This document shows positions 6,424 to 15,941 of a stretch of DNA of 44,064 nt, one piece after another. The position numbers were made by a program, and so were the translations under genes. The notes under the pieces were generated by a model. That model had not been told where the DNA came from. It was given only the letters and a program-made list of their open reading frames with translations, and did no database searches. Within the stretch, counting starts at the first letter, position 1; each line of letters opens with the position of its first letter. Source of the DNA: Cytophagaceae bacterium (GTDB lineage Bacteria; Bacteroidota; Bacteroidia; Cytophagales; Spirosomataceae); NCBI GenBank assembly GCA_947450365.1, contig CANFVE010000022.1:1-44064 (forward strand), written 5' to 3'.

Positions 6424-8079
6424 ATGAGCTTCAAGGTTACGCCTTATATTTTAATTCTAACCCTACTAATATCGAGTCTCACCGCCCAAGGTCAGCAAGA
6501 TCAGTATCGATACCTCGTACTTTTCAAAGATAAAGCGAACGGACCCTATTCGCTCAACAACCCGAATACCTTCTTGAGTTCCAAATCCTTAGAACGCAGA
6601 AGAAAACTGAATATTGCCCTAAATGAACAAGATTTACCCGTCACGCCAACGTATCTAGACCAATTGAAAACCACGGGAGCGACCATTTTGTTTCCGCTCA
6701 AATGGATTAATGGGGCATTGATCCAACAAAAACCCAAAGACCTTGCCAAAACCCTCAAATCTCCCGGGGTAAAAGGGCTATATTGGAATTTTCCGGCCGA
6801 TTCTAGTTCCAAATTTAAAATCACTTCGAGTGCAGATATCGGTCAGCAAAGCGCGCAGCAACAAAATTCCAGTGCCGACAACATCGATTATGGAAATTCA
6901 TTAACCCAAATTTCACAAATTGGCGTCGACCTCATGCATGCCAAAGGATTTCACGGGGAAAATATCACGATCAGTTTATTAGACAATGGCTTTTTAAATG
7001 CCGATATCGCTACGTTTTTGCATAAAATTTATGAAGAAAAACGATTAGTCGGCACATTAACCACCAGCCCCAACCTTAAATCAGTTTACCAAGGGGGTTC
7101 ACATGGAACCGAGGTCTTAAGCGTCATCGCAGGTCAATATCCAGGAAAATTATATGGTACGGCCTATCAAGCTAATATAGCCATCGCCCAAACCGAGGAA
7201 GAAGAAACAGAACTCATCGTAGAAGAAGCGAATTGGCTTCGCGCCGCGGAATGGGCTGATAGCCTTGGTACGGACATCATTTCTTCGTCCTTGGGGTATT
7301 CGGAGTTTGACAATCCCAAATCGAATCACACCTATTCGGATATGAATGGCAAAAATACCTTAGTATCCAATGCGGCTCTATGGGCCGCGAATCGAGGAAT
7401 TATTTGTGTGATTAGTGCCGGAAATGAAGGTTCTGGTGCGTGGAAATACATGACAGCACCTGCAGATGCCGACTCGATTATTGCCGTAGGAGCCGTCGAT
7501 CGAACTGGGCTCCGAGGTAGTTTTAGTTCGCAAGGACCTACCTTCGATAAACGAATTAAACCCGATGTGACAGCCATGGGCTTGGGCACGATCGTCGGCC
7601 TTCCCAATGGCCTCATTGGCTCCTTAAATGGAACTTCCTTTTCCGCTCCTTTAATTGCGGGTTTAGCCGCGGGATTGGTTCAAGCAAGTGCTAACAAAAA
7701 TAGTTTTCAAATCATCAATGCCATTCGAAAATCGGGAAACCAAGCGGACAAACCTGATATCTATTTGGGCTATGGAATTCCAAATTTTGATCGCGCATTT
7801 TCGCTTCTAAATCCCGTATTAGGGATCGAAGAACGAATAGAACATCAAATCGACATGTATCCGAATCCGCTGAAAACAGGAGAAAAACTCACGATTGAAA
7901 CCGATATGAGGGGACAAGTGTCGATCGAAATCTGTAATTCCCAAGGGGCGGTGCTACTTACCTACACACTGAAAAATACGCATGAAGAACTAAACCTTCC
8001 TCCCCTAGCTGCCGGAAAATATTTTGTTCGATTTAACCTGGGTCAAACCCAAAAGGTTATTCCGCTACTTTTCAATTAA
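6424..8079 (+). CDS. Secreted subtilisin-like serine protease (S8) with T9SS sorting domain
   Basis: The protein has 551 residues. A signal peptide (about 1-23, ending LTAQG) is followed by an N-terminal prodomain-like region beginning YRYLVLFKDKA. The S8 catalytic domain spans about 150-460. The triad is Asp187 in SLLDNGF, His227 in GSHGTEV and Ser405 in NGTSFSAP; the oxyanion asparagine lies in SAGNEG. After about residue 465 a Por secretion-type C-terminal domain follows, with YPNPLKTGEKLTIE and a closing GKYFVRF segment. The protein is therefore predicted to cross the outer membrane by the type IX system and be released or surface-attached. It is monocistronic and diverges from the TonB operon. 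Confidence 0.94.
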   Translation: MSFKVTPYILILTLLISSLTAQGQQDQYRYLVLFKDKANGPYSLNNPNTFLSSKSLERRRKLNIALNEQDLPVTPTYLDQLKTTGATILFPLKWINGALIQQKPKDLAKTLKSPGVKGLYWNFPADSSSKFKITSSADIGQQSAQQQNSSADNIDYGNSLTQISQIGVDLMHAKGFHGENITISLLDNGFLNADIATFLHKIYEEKRLVGTLTTSPNLKSVYQGGSHGTEVLSVIAGQYPGKLYGTAYQANIAIAQTEEEETELIVEEANWLRAAEWADSLGTDIISSSLGYSEFDNPKSNHTYSDMNGKNTLVSNAALWAANRGIICVISAGNEGSGAWKYMTAPADADSIIAVGAVDRTGLRGSFSSQGPTFDKRIKPDVTAMGLGTIVGLPNGLIGSLNGTSFSAPLIAGLAAGLVQASANKNSFQIINAIRKSGNQADKPDIYLGYGIPNFDRAFSLLNPVLGIEERIEHQIDMYPNPLKTGEKLTIETDMRGQVSIEICNSQGAVLLTYTLKNTHEELNLPPLAAGKYFVRFNLGQTQKVIPLLFN

Positions 8080-8173
8080 GTTCATGTTTTTTGAATGCTA
8101 AGCCCGCAGGAAAAACGCTAACCTAGAAGGTATAAATGTACATTTCCATGAAAATTTCACAGAGAAAAATTTC

Positions 8174-9091
8174 TTATGAAAATAACATGGCCGCACCAAA
8201 AACACCCGCACTATCACCCAATTTAGGCTTTACGATGGGCGTCAATACCTCTCCTGAATTGAATATGTATTTTTTGATGCAATCATAACCTTCTGTATAT
8301 AACAAATCGATATTGCCGACTCCCCCACCGACAACAATTACATCCGGATCAATGACATTGATTAAAGTTGAAACGGCCCGACCAAATTGATCCATTAACC
8401 GTCGAACCGTCAAATCCGCCGCCGGATCCGAGTGATCCTGGTACGCTTGAACGATGTCTTTTAATTTCTTCCTTTGTCCCGTCTGACGCTCATAGAAAAG
8501 TTCCAAGGCTGGACCTGAAATAACTTTTTCCACACAGCCCGATTTCCCACAATAACAAGGATCTCCCCCTTCTTCCAAAATATTATGCCCCCATTCTCCA
8601 CCGATGCCATGAAATCCATTGACGACTTGACCATGTACCACTAAGCCACCTCCTACGCCCGTTCCCATAATAATCCCAAATACAATTTGCGCCTTAGGAT
8701 TTACATCTTGAACCGCACCTAATAAGGCTTCCGCCAAGGCAAAACAATTCGCATCATTGGCCAAACGAACTTCGCAACCCACCACGCGAGCCAAATCGAT
8801 GGCCATCGGCTTTCCATTCATGCTCGTGGTATTGCAATTTTTCATAGTTTGAGCGGTGGGATCCAATACTCCCGGCGTGGCAAAGCCTATTTGGGCCGGA
8901 CGAAAACCTAATTTCTCAGACACAGAATCAATCAATCTTCCCACTTGGGCAATAATATGTTCATATCCTTTTGCCGATTCAGTATCAATCCGCTCCCGGT
9001 GAATGACTTTCGTCGGATCCTGGCGATCTAACACCGCACACTCAATTTTTGTCCCCCCTAAATCAATCCCCCAATTGTATAAATGTTCCAT
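8174..9091 (-). CDS. ROK-family sugar kinase, glucokinase-like
   Basis: The protein has 305 residues from the ATG at 9091. This start follows the rsgA stop by four bases; a TTG extension to 9121 would overlap rsgA and adds residues unlike the family. GIDLGGTKIE near the N-terminus is the phosphate-binding loop. GTGVGGG, the EWGHNI segment with its conserved Glu/His, and the zinc motif CYCGKSGCVE are all present, typical of ROK kinases. It probably phosphorylates glucose or a related hexose or N-acyl sugar in the cytoplasm; specificity cannot be read from sequence. It is the third gene of a minus-strand cluster after waaA and rsgA. Confidence 0.9.
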   Translation of the reverse strand: MEHLYNWGIDLGGTKIECAVLDRQDPTKVIHRERIDTESAKGYEHIIAQVGRLIDSVSEKLGFRPAQIGFATPGVLDPTAQTMKNCNTTSMNGKPMAIDLARVVGCEVRLANDANCFALAEALLGAVQDVNPKAQIVFGIIMGTGVGGGLVVHGQVVNGFHGIGGEWGHNILEEGGDPCYCGKSGCVEKVISGPALELFYERQTGQRKKLKDIVQAYQDHSDPAADLTVRRLMDQFGRAVSTLINVIDPDVIVVGGGVGNIDLLYTEGYDCIKKYIFNSGEVLTPIVKPKLGDSAGVFGAAMLFS

Positions 9092-9095
9092 AGGT

Positions 9096-10004
9096 TTAGC
9101 GACGATTATCGTCATTTTCAAAAATACTAAAATAACTTAAATATCGACTCGATGCAATCTCCCCTTCCTTCACGGCTTCCTGTACGGCACAATGGGGCTC
9201 ATGTAAATGCAAGCAATTATTAAATTTACATTGCCCTAATAAAGCACGCATTTCTGGAAAATAATGGGCCAATTCCTGCTTCTCTATTTCCATCACACCC
9301 AATTCATTTATCCCAGGACTATCAATCAAATACGTCGAAGGGCCCAATTCCCACATAGTCGAATAGGTCGTGGTATGAACCCCTTTTTGGGCAAAATCCG
9401 AAATTTCTTTCGTTTTAATCTGCAAAGTAGGTGCCACAATGTTTAGCAAACTGGATTTTCCCACCCCAGAATGGCCTGCCATCAACGAAACCTTTCCCTG
9501 AAACATCTCCTTAAATTCCTCTACGCCTTGATTCAAAGGCAATGAGGTAAATAAAATTCCATAGCCCAATTCTTGGTATAAACCCGCCCATTCAAATACC
9601 TGATCTTTTTCGTCTTCGGTCAATAAATCCATTTTATTGAACATAATCGTCACCGGAATACGAAAAGCCTCTGCCGTCACGAGAAATCGATCTAAAAATC
9701 CAAGTGATGTTTTAGGGGATTTATAGGTCATGACAAAAATAGCTTGATCGACATTCGCCGCCATCAATTGCCCCTGCCCCGTCTTGTGTACAGATTTCCG
9801 AATCAAATAATTAAGCCGCGGTAAAATTTCTTCGATCACCACCGTTTGGTTGGCCTCATCCTCCATGGCATACATGACCCAGTCACCTACGGCAATTGGA
9901 TTAGACGTTTTTGGACCCTTTAATTTGAATTTTCCTTTAAGCCGACCGCGAAAAACTGTTCCATTTTCGGCCCGAATTTCGTACCAAGAACCCGTCGAAC
10001 GCAT
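9096..10004 (-). CDS. rsgA: Ribosome small-subunit GTPase RsgA
   Basis: The protein has 302 residues from the ATG at 10004, chosen because it lies just after the waaA stop and has AAGGG upstream. A longer start at 10070 would overlap waaA by 56 bases. RsgA is a late 30S assembly GTPase. An OB-fold (about 1-75) is followed by a circularly permuted GTPase with G4 NKMD at 123-126, G1 GHSGVGKSS at 177-185 and G3 DSPG at 228-231. The C-terminal zinc knuckle has Cys259, Cys264, His266 and Cys272. All signature residues are intact. Confidence 0.95.
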   Translation of the reverse strand: MRSTGSWYEIRAENGTVFRGRLKGKFKLKGPKTSNPIAVGDWVMYAMEDEANQTVVIEEILPRLNYLIRKSVHKTGQGQLMAANVDQAIFVMTYKSPKTSLGFLDRFLVTAEAFRIPVTIMFNKMDLLTEDEKDQVFEWAGLYQELGYGILFTSLPLNQGVEEFKEMFQGKVSLMAGHSGVGKSSLLNIVAPTLQIKTKEISDFAQKGVHTTTYSTMWELGPSTYLIDSPGINELGVMEIEKQELAHYFPEMRALLGQCKFNNCLHLHEPHCAVQEAVKEGEIASSRYLSYFSIFENDDNRR

Positions 10005-10014
10005 AATTAAACCC

Positions 10015-11262
10015 TTATTGCTTTCCATCAAGTTCGTGTTTAAGGTAATCCATAATGCGCTGAGTGGCACCGGCGTGCAACGCTACAAAATGCCGGGATT
10101 GCACTTGTTTATTGACCAAAAGTTGCTCATCCTCCCAAATTTCATTCATTTTTTCCTCTAATTCCTGCGCATTTCCCACGGGATAGGCAAGGCCACAGGC
10201 GACTAAATCAACGGCCTCTTTGAATTTGGTATAATTTTTATTTCCAAAAAAGACCGTTGGCCCAAACACAGCCGCCTCCAAGGTATTGTGCAAGCCCGCC
10301 CCAAATGCCCCGCCTATGTAGGCAAATGTAGCCCCTCGATAAAGCGATGACAGTCGACCTATTTCATTGACAATCAGCACCTCCGCACCAGAAACCTTTT
10401 CCCCTGTCGAATACATAACTGGTAAATTCATTGAGGCCTCCCAAGCATGCAATTCTGATACATGAATTTCATGCGGCACGATGACCCATTTGACCGGAAA
10501 TTTTTTCGAATTCATCAAAGGCAACAAGCAATCTATGTCCGCTTGCCAGGCAGAACCCACGACAATAAAGGCTGTATTTTGTAAAAAATCAGTCAAAAGA
10601 TCCCAGGTTTGTCCTTGGCGGGCATTGCTTAATACCCGATCGAAGCGGGTATCCCCCCCGACCGTCACGTCAGAAATGCCGATTTGTTCCAATAAAATTT
10701 GGGACTCTGAATCCTGCACAAATATATGCGTAAAACTTGCCAAGATATTTCTGAAAAATTGGCCATACCACCTAAAAAACACTTGATTCGGTCGAAAAAT
10801 CGATGAAACTAAGAGACTAGGTATGTGGCGATTCCGCAATCCTGTCAAATAAAAATACCAAAATTCATATTTAACAAAAACCGCGAGCTTGGGTTTCGCC
10901 AAATCCAAAAAACGTGCGGAATTTCGAGCACCATCAAATGGCAAATAACTCAAATAATCAATTCCTGGGGTATTTTTTCTGACTTCATAACCAGAGGGCG
11001 AAAAAAAAGTGACTAAGATGAAAAGGTCGGGATATGCGCTTTTGAATGCATCGATGATGGGCCGACCTTGCTCAAATTCCCCCATCGAAGCGGTATGAAA
11101 CCAAGCAACGGGTTTTTGATTCCTGCCTAGATTTTCTTCTAAGCCTTGCCAAACATCTTGTTGACCTTTTTCCCATGCCTTAGCCTTTCGGTGAAAGCGG
11201 GAAATTAGGCGAATGCACATTCGGTATAAAAACAAGGCAAAAGAATATAGCCAAACCCTCAA
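10015..11262 (-). CDS. waaA: 3-deoxy-D-manno-octulosonic acid (Kdo) transferase
   Basis: The protein has 415 residues, typical for WaaA/KdtA. It transfers Kdo from CMP-Kdo to lipid A precursor at the inner membrane. Seen: an N-terminal membrane anchor (WLYSFALFLYRMCIRLI), the GT30 block AWFHTASMGEFEQGRPII carrying the catalytic glutamate, and the C-terminal nucleotide-binding block YIGGAFGAGLHNTLEAA. The start is a TTG at 11262: an in-frame TAA lies three codons upstream, and the next ATG (residue 15) would remove part of the membrane anchor. It heads the waaA-rsgA-ROK cluster. Confidence 0.94.
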   Translation of the reverse strand: MRVWLYSFALFLYRMCIRLISRFHRKAKAWEKGQQDVWQGLEENLGRNQKPVAWFHTASMGEFEQGRPIIDAFKSAYPDLFILVTFFSPSGYEVRKNTPGIDYLSYLPFDGARNSARFLDLAKPKLAVFVKYEFWYFYLTGLRNRHIPSLLVSSIFRPNQVFFRWYGQFFRNILASFTHIFVQDSESQILLEQIGISDVTVGGDTRFDRVLSNARQGQTWDLLTDFLQNTAFIVVGSAWQADIDCLLPLMNSKKFPVKWVIVPHEIHVSELHAWEASMNLPVMYSTGEKVSGAEVLIVNEIGRLSSLYRGATFAYIGGAFGAGLHNTLEAAVFGPTVFFGNKNYTKFKEAVDLVACGLAYPVGNAQELEEKMNEIWEDEQLLVNKQVQSRHFVALHAGATQRIMDYLKHELDGKQ

Positions 11263-11269
11263 TTTTTCT

Positions 11270-11277
11270 TAAATTTG
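11270..11277 (+). promoter_or_regulatory. Putative -7 element for ytxJ
   Basis: TAAATTTG matches TAnnTTTG and lies 50 bases before the ytxJ ATG, in the 65-base divergent gap with waaA. The upstream TTG element is not clear, as it would fall inside the waaA start region. Confidence 0.4.
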
Positions 11278-11327
11278 ATGTTGAATCGTTAAAATTACAA
11301 AATAAGCAGAACACCTGCATCATCCTT

Positions 11328-11660
11328 ATGGTTTGGAAACAGTTAACGGAGGTAAAACAATTGGATGAGATCGCGCAAGCATCCCACGAAAAAGCCCAAC
11401 TAATATTTAAGCATAGTACGCGTTGTTCTATTTCCTCAACGGCCTTAAATCGCTTTGAGCGCGCCTGGGATGAAGCTGAGACGCCGGCTTATTATTTAGA
11501 TTTAATTGCTTATCGGACGATTTCCAATGAAATCGCTGAAAAATTTGGTATTGAACATCAGTCCCCACAAGTACTGGTGATCGATAAAGGCGTTTGCACT
11601 TATTCGGCTACGCATTGGGATATTTCGGTCGAAGACATTAAACCCGAACTTCACAAATGA
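11328..11660 (+). CDS. ytxJ: YtxJ-family bacillithiol-system redox protein
   Basis: The protein has 110 residues with a thioredoxin-like fold. The family block IFKHSTRCSISSTAL carries the single active-site Cys33, and QSPQVLVIDKG near the C-terminus is the conserved cis-proline strand. YtxJ proteins are thought to act as monothiol bacilliredoxin-like proteins in bacillithiol-using bacteria, including many Bacteroidota. The gene overlaps the next by ATGA at 11657, so the two are translationally coupled. The family assignment is firm; the thiol partner is inferred. Confidence 0.88.
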   Translation: MVWKQLTEVKQLDEIAQASHEKAQLIFKHSTRCSISSTALNRFERAWDEAETPAYYLDLIAYRTISNEIAEKFGIEHQSPQVLVIDKGVCTYSATHWDISVEDIKPELHK

Positions 11661-12481
11661 TCAAAATTCTGGGAATAGCTTTTGTCGGGGTTTTGTTATC
11701 CTTGCCCAGTTTAGGGCAACGAAGAGGCGCGGCCTCCAAAGAAACCGTTGTTCAAGCGCCCAGCAGTTCCTCGCGGAAATCAAATCCATTGCCCAAATCG
11801 AGTCCGCAGTCAACCTTGGACCCGACTATCACTCTATCTATGGGAGTCGGTACATCCACAAATTCTGGAATTTTCGGTGGCCTTACGTTTCGAAATGTTT
11901 GGGTTAAAAATCCGGTGAGCCAACCGGTCATTGGCCTCGATTTATCCATCATAAAGGATTATCGCGAATTTGATTCCCCGTATTCATACAATGGTCGGGG
12001 TTATGTCGAAGGCAAATTGAATAATTTATTAGTCCTCCGACCTGAATATGGTCGTCAATGGACTTTATTTAAAAAATCGAATGAAGGAGGCGCTTCGTTG
12101 AAAGGTATTTTACTAACAGGACCGAATTTTGGCGTGCAAATGCCTTACCATGTGGATATTTCGGCGGTAAATGCTTCCACAGGAAAATCATCGATTCAGT
12201 CGATCCCGATGTTGCAAGCCTTAACCAATCCATCGAGAACGGTGATTATCGGCGAAAGCAGTTATTTTGCTGGAATGAGCGAATCGGTGATTGTGCCCGG
12301 TTGGCACGTAAAAACCGCCTTTAACGTCGAATTAGATACATTTAAACAAAATTACCTAAGTTTAGAGTTGGGATTTATAGTGGATTATTTTAGCAAACCG
12401 ATTGAAATGCTAAACCAAACACCCCATCGCTCTGTTTATACAACAGGCTATCTCACTTTTTTCTTCGGAAAAAGTAAATAA
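11657..12481 (+). CDS. Secreted hypothetical protein, probable outer-membrane beta-barrel
   Basis: The protein has 274 residues and no family I can name. A signal peptide (LGIAFVGVLLSLPSLGQ) is followed by a Ser/Pro/Lys-rich linker (about 25-55). From about residue 56 come alternating hydrophobic strands ending in an aromatic-rich strand (YLTFFFGKSK), typical of small outer-membrane barrels. It overlaps ytxJ by four bases and is followed by lipA after six, so the three probably share a transcript. Nothing in it explains a link with thiol chemistry. The function is unknown. Confidence 0.7.
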   Translation: MIKILGIAFVGVLLSLPSLGQRRGAASKETVVQAPSSSSRKSNPLPKSSPQSTLDPTITLSMGVGTSTNSGIFGGLTFRNVWVKNPVSQPVIGLDLSIIKDYREFDSPYSYNGRGYVEGKLNNLLVLRPEYGRQWTLFKKSNEGGASLKGILLTGPNFGVQMPYHVDISAVNASTGKSSIQSIPMLQALTNPSRTVIIGESSYFAGMSESVIVPGWHVKTAFNVELDTFKQNYLSLELGFIVDYFSKPIEMLNQTPHRSVYTTGYLTFFFGKSK

Positions 12482-12487
12482 ACGTAT

Positions 12488-13357
12488 ATGATTGATTTAC
12501 CACAAATAAACCCAGCTTCCTCCACGCGCAAACCGGATTGGTTACGTGTCAAATTGCCCATCGGTGAGAAATACACGAACGTTCGAAAAATTGTGGATGA
12601 ATATAAATTACATACCATTTGCCAATCTGGAAATTGCCCCAACATGGGCGAATGCTGGGGCGAAGGTACCGCCACCTTCATGATTTTAGGAAATGTATGC
12701 ACGCGTTCCTGTACATTTTGTGCGGTGGCAACAGGCAGACCTAACGAATACGATGAAGATGAACCCCGACGGGTCGCTGAAGCCATTCGATTGATGAACG
12801 TAAAACATGCCGTGATTACCTCCGTAAACCGCGATGAATTGAAAGATAAAGGGGCTGAAATTTGGTACCAAACGGTTCGAGCAGTGAAAGAAACGACCCC
12901 ACTGACCACGATTGAGACCTTGATTCCGGATACAAAAGGAAATTGGGATGCCCTCATTCGCATGATTGAAGGGGGGCAAGAAGTGGTATCCCACAACATG
13001 GAAACAGTGGCTCGCTTATACCGCTTTGTGCGCCCTCAGGCCAAATATGAGCGGAGTTTGGAGCAAACAAAACGCACGAAAGAATTTGGGAAGCGGACGA
13101 AATCCGGCCTGATGCTGGGTCTTGGTGAAACGAAAGAAGAAGTATTTCAAGCGATGGATGATTTAGTGGCCCACGGATTGGACGTTTTGACGCTGGGTCA
13201 ATATTTACAACCAACCAAAATGCACCACGAAGTCATTGAATGGATTCATCCGGAAACCTTTGCCATGTATAAAGAAGAAGGATTAAAACGGGGATTAGCC
13301 TATGTGGAATCCGGGGCTTTGGTTCGCTCCTCCTATCATGCCGAAAAGCATATCTAA
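12488..13357 (+). CDS. lipA: Lipoyl synthase
   Basis: The protein has 289 residues, the standard length. It is a radical-SAM enzyme that inserts two sulfurs into octanoyl groups on lipoyl domains. The auxiliary cluster ligands are Cys45, Cys50 and Cys56 ([12 protein letters not shown]). The SAM cluster ligands are Cys71, Cys75 and Cys78 (CTRSCTFC). The C-terminal VRSSYHA holds the conserved serine that binds the auxiliary cluster. The stop codon directly abuts the lycopene cyclase ATG. Confidence 0.97.
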   Translation: MIDLPQINPASSTRKPDWLRVKLPIGEKYTNVRKIVDEYKLHTICQSGNCPNMGECWGEGTATFMILGNVCTRSCTFCAVATGRPNEYDEDEPRRVAEAIRLMNVKHAVITSVNRDELKDKGAEIWYQTVRAVKETTPLTTIETLIPDTKGNWDALIRMIEGGQEVVSHNMETVARLYRFVRPQAKYERSLEQTKRTKEFGKRTKSGLMLGLGETKEEVFQAMDDLVAHGLDVLTLGQYLQPTKMHHEVIEWIHPETFAMYKEEGLKRGLAYVESGALVRSSYHAEKHI

Positions 13358-14548
13358 ATGAATTTACCAGCTCCCAGCCAGTCGGAATACAGCTTTATCA
13401 TCGCTGGTGGCGGCATGTCTGGACTTTCGCTTGCTTATTATTTAACGCAAAGCGCATTAAAGGACGAATCCATCCTACTACTTAGTCAAGATGAACTCGG
13501 CTATCCGAAAAAAACCTGGTGTTATTGGTCGGACGAGGCGGAAACCTTTGATAAAATAGCCGAAAAATCATGGCAGCAACTATGGTTTCATGAAGCCAAT
13601 GTCACGAGTAATCTATTGGCGATCCAACCTTTTACCTATTCCAAAATTTCCAGTGATACGTGGTTTGCCTATGTGGTCGCGGAACTTCAAAAGCATCCCA
13701 ATGTACATTTTTTGAAGGCCAATATTCACCATTTTTCCTTTGCTGGATGTGGTTCCAACGTGCATACCTCTAGGGGAGAATTTCACGCAAAAAAGAAAAT
13801 ATTCGATAGTATTTCGCCGATTTTATGTGAACCTGCCAATGAAAAACACATCAAACAACATTTTTTAGGTTGGGTAATCAAGAGTCATTTTCCAATTTTC
13901 AAGGATGAATCTGCGCATTTATTTGATTTTCGGGTGGCATTTGAAAAAGAATGTGAGTTTATGTATGTGCTCCCGACGAGCAATCGGGAGGCCTTGTTTG
14001 AATACACCTATTTTTCAGGAAAACTTCGCACGAAAGAACAATATCGAGAAAAGATTAAAAATTATTTGTTGGCCTATTACAATTTGACCCAAGACGAATA
14101 TGACTTGGTGGAAGAGGAATTTGGGATTATTCCAATGCGTCCATCCCAGCTCCCTACCCAATATATACATGATAAAATATTGCGAATCGGTACATCGGGA
14201 GGCTTTGTGAAGCCAAGTACGGGATATAGTTTTTTAAGGACTCAGCACCTATTGGTTGACCTAGTTCAAAACCTGGTTTCGAACAAATTAAATGGGCAGG
14301 TGATACCGGAGAATCGATTTAAAAGTTGGCTCGACAAAGTCTTTTTACAAGTCTTAATTGACCAAAATGTCGCCGGAAATGAAGTATTTGAGGCATTGTT
14401 TCGAAAGAATAGTCCTCAAAAAATGTTACGTTTTTTAGCGGAAAAAACGACTTGGAAAGAGGATCTTGGCTTGATGACAACGGTACCCATGTGGCCATTT
14501 TTACGTGCCGCAATTTCATTGGCCTGGCGTAAAAATGAATTACCTTAA
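13358..14548 (+). CDS. crtY: Lycopene beta-cyclase family flavoprotein
   Basis: The protein has 396 residues, the usual CrtY length. It closes the beta-ionone rings of lycopene, giving beta-carotene-type pigments. Seen: the dinucleotide-binding fold IIAGGGMSGLSLAYYL at 14-29, the early KKTWCYW block, an IFDS motif in the middle (cyclases have a related FDSR/FDG block) and EEEFGIIPM further on. It follows lipA with zero spacing and is probably co-transcribed with it. No other carotenoid gene lies in the window, so the rest of the pathway must be elsewhere. Confidence 0.88.
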   Translation: MNLPAPSQSEYSFIIAGGGMSGLSLAYYLTQSALKDESILLLSQDELGYPKKTWCYWSDEAETFDKIAEKSWQQLWFHEANVTSNLLAIQPFTYSKISSDTWFAYVVAELQKHPNVHFLKANIHHFSFAGCGSNVHTSRGEFHAKKKIFDSISPILCEPANEKHIKQHFLGWVIKSHFPIFKDESAHLFDFRVAFEKECEFMYVLPTSNREALFEYTYFSGKLRTKEQYREKIKNYLLAYYNLTQDEYDLVEEEFGIIPMRPSQLPTQYIHDKILRIGTSGGFVKPSTGYSFLRTQHLLVDLVQNLVSNKLNGQVIPENRFKSWLDKVFLQVLIDQNVAGNEVFEALFRKNSPQKMLRFLAEKTTWKEDLGLMTTVPMWPFLRAAISLAWRKNELP

Positions 14549-14564
14549 CCTTTTAGTAATTTAT

Positions 14565-14596
14565 TTTGTGCCTTCTTTTAAATAATCTTATTTTTG
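14565..14596 (+). promoter_or_regulatory. Promoter of metK
   Basis: TTTG at 14565-14568 and TATTTTTG at 14589-14596 are separated by 20 bases, a good match to the Bacteroidota primary sigma consensus TTTG...TAnnTTTG. The predicted leader is about 30 bases, too short for a SAM riboswitch. Confidence 0.75.
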
Positions 14597-14634
14597 TACG
14601 ATTTTTATACACAATCCATTAAAAAAATTCAAAA

Positions 14635-15891
14635 ATGGCTTATCTATTTACTTCTGAGTCAGTTTCTGAGGGACATCCTGATAAAGTAGCTGATCAAATT
14701 TCTGATGCGTTAATCGACCATTTCATGGCTTTCGACCCGAAATCGAAAGTAGCCTGTGAAACGCTTGTAACAACGGGACAAGTGGTTTTGGCCGGCGAAG
14801 TAAATACAAGCACTTATTTAGATGTTCAAGCCATCACACGCGAGGTAATCCGTAAAATTGGCTATACGAAGGCGGAATATATGTTTGAGGCGAATTCATG
14901 CGGGATTTTATCGGCTATTCATGAGCAATCGGCGGATATCAACCAAGGAGTTGACCGCGCGAATCCAGAAGAACAAGGTGCTGGAGATCAGGGAATGATG
15001 TTCGGATTTGCGACCAAAGAAACAGAAAATTACATGCCTTTGGCATTGGATTTGGCCCATAAAATTTTACAAGAATGTTCCTACATCCGGAATCATGAGC
15101 CTAATTTAATTGGGTATTTACGTCCCGATGCCAAATCGCAGGTAACGATTGAATATTCGGATGATCATGTGCCACAGCGCATTGATACGATTGTGGTTTC
15201 GACTCAGCATGATGATTTTGGATCAGAAGCGGATATGTTGGCCAAAATCAAACAAGACATCATCGAAATCGTCATTCCGCGTGTTAAATCAAAATTAAAG
15301 CCTTCCTTACAGGCTTTGTTCAATGATGAAATCACCTACCACATTAACCCAACGGGTAAATTCGTCATCGGTGGACCGCATGGAGATACGGGTTTAACAG
15401 GCCGGAAGATTATCGTAGATACCTATGGGGGCAAAGGAGCCCACGGAGGTGGAGCGTTTTCAGGAAAGGATCCAAGCAAGGTAGACCGCTCGGCAGCCTA
15501 TGCCACCCGTCATATTGCGAAGAATTTAGTGGCAGCGGGCTTGTGCGACCAGGTGTTGGTCCAAGTGTCCTATGCGATTGGCGTAGCAAAGCCTTGTGGA
15601 TTGTTCATCGATACATATGGAACAGCAAAAGTAGATTTAACAGACGGTGAAATCGCACGTAAAGTAGAAGCCATCTTCGATATGCGTCCTTACTTTATTG
15701 AGCAACGTTTGAAATTACGTAACCCAATATATTCAGAAACGGCCGCCTATGGACACATGGGGCGTAAAAATGAAGTAGTTACCAAAACGTTCAACGGTCC
15801 AGCCGGACAGAAAGTGACGAAAGAGGTGGAATTATTTACATGGGAGAAATTAGATTATGTAGATGCGGTGAAATCGGCATTCGGGATTTAA
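14635..15891 (+). CDS. metK: S-adenosylmethionine synthetase
   Basis: The protein has 418 residues. It makes SAM from methionine and ATP in the cytoplasm. All signature regions are present: [13 protein letters not shown] at the N-terminus, the methionine-loop [12 protein letters not shown], and the phosphate-binding [19 protein letters not shown]. The gene has its own strong promoter and a perfect terminator, so it is monocistronic. SAM feeds neighbours such as LipA and QueA, but that is general metabolism rather than a local pathway. Confidence 0.98.
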   Translation: MAYLFTSESVSEGHPDKVADQISDALIDHFMAFDPKSKVACETLVTTGQVVLAGEVNTSTYLDVQAITREVIRKIGYTKAEYMFEANSCGILSAIHEQSADINQGVDRANPEEQGAGDQGMMFGFATKETENYMPLALDLAHKILQECSYIRNHEPNLIGYLRPDAKSQVTIEYSDDHVPQRIDTIVVSTQHDDFGSEADMLAKIKQDIIEIVIPRVKSKLKPSLQALFNDEITYHINPTGKFVIGGPHGDTGLTGRKIIVDTYGGKGAHGGGAFSGKDPSKVDRSAAYATRHIAKNLVAAGLCDQVLVQVSYAIGVAKPCGLFIDTYGTAKVDLTDGEIARKVEAIFDMRPYFIEQRLKLRNPIYSETAAYGHMGRKNEVVTKTFNGPAGQKVTKEVELFTWEKLDYVDAVKSAFGI

Positions 15892-15908
15892 TTTTCGCAG
15901 GATATAAC

Positions 15909-15941
15909 AAAAAAGGGGCCTATTCCTAGGCCCCTTTTTTT
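15909..15941. terminator. Bidirectional terminator between metK and hpf
   Basis: A perfect stem AAAAAAGGGGCCTA/TAGGCCCCTTTTTT with a TTCC loop at 15909-15940. The convergent hpf gene has its stop codon in the T tract, so the element serves both genes. Confidence 0.95.

Noticed and set aside
8080..8173. Terminator between the subtilase and the ROK kinase
   Set aside because: Only weak A/T pairings are seen in this convergent gap; none has a G/C stem and a T tract.
12448..12999. A long open frame antisense to lipA
   Set aside because: lipA on the plus strand is certain, with all cluster cysteines. The antisense frame has no recognisable domain and is a shadow.
14597..14634. SAM riboswitch before metK
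   Set aside because: The leader is only about 30 bases, too short for any known SAM-binding RNA.
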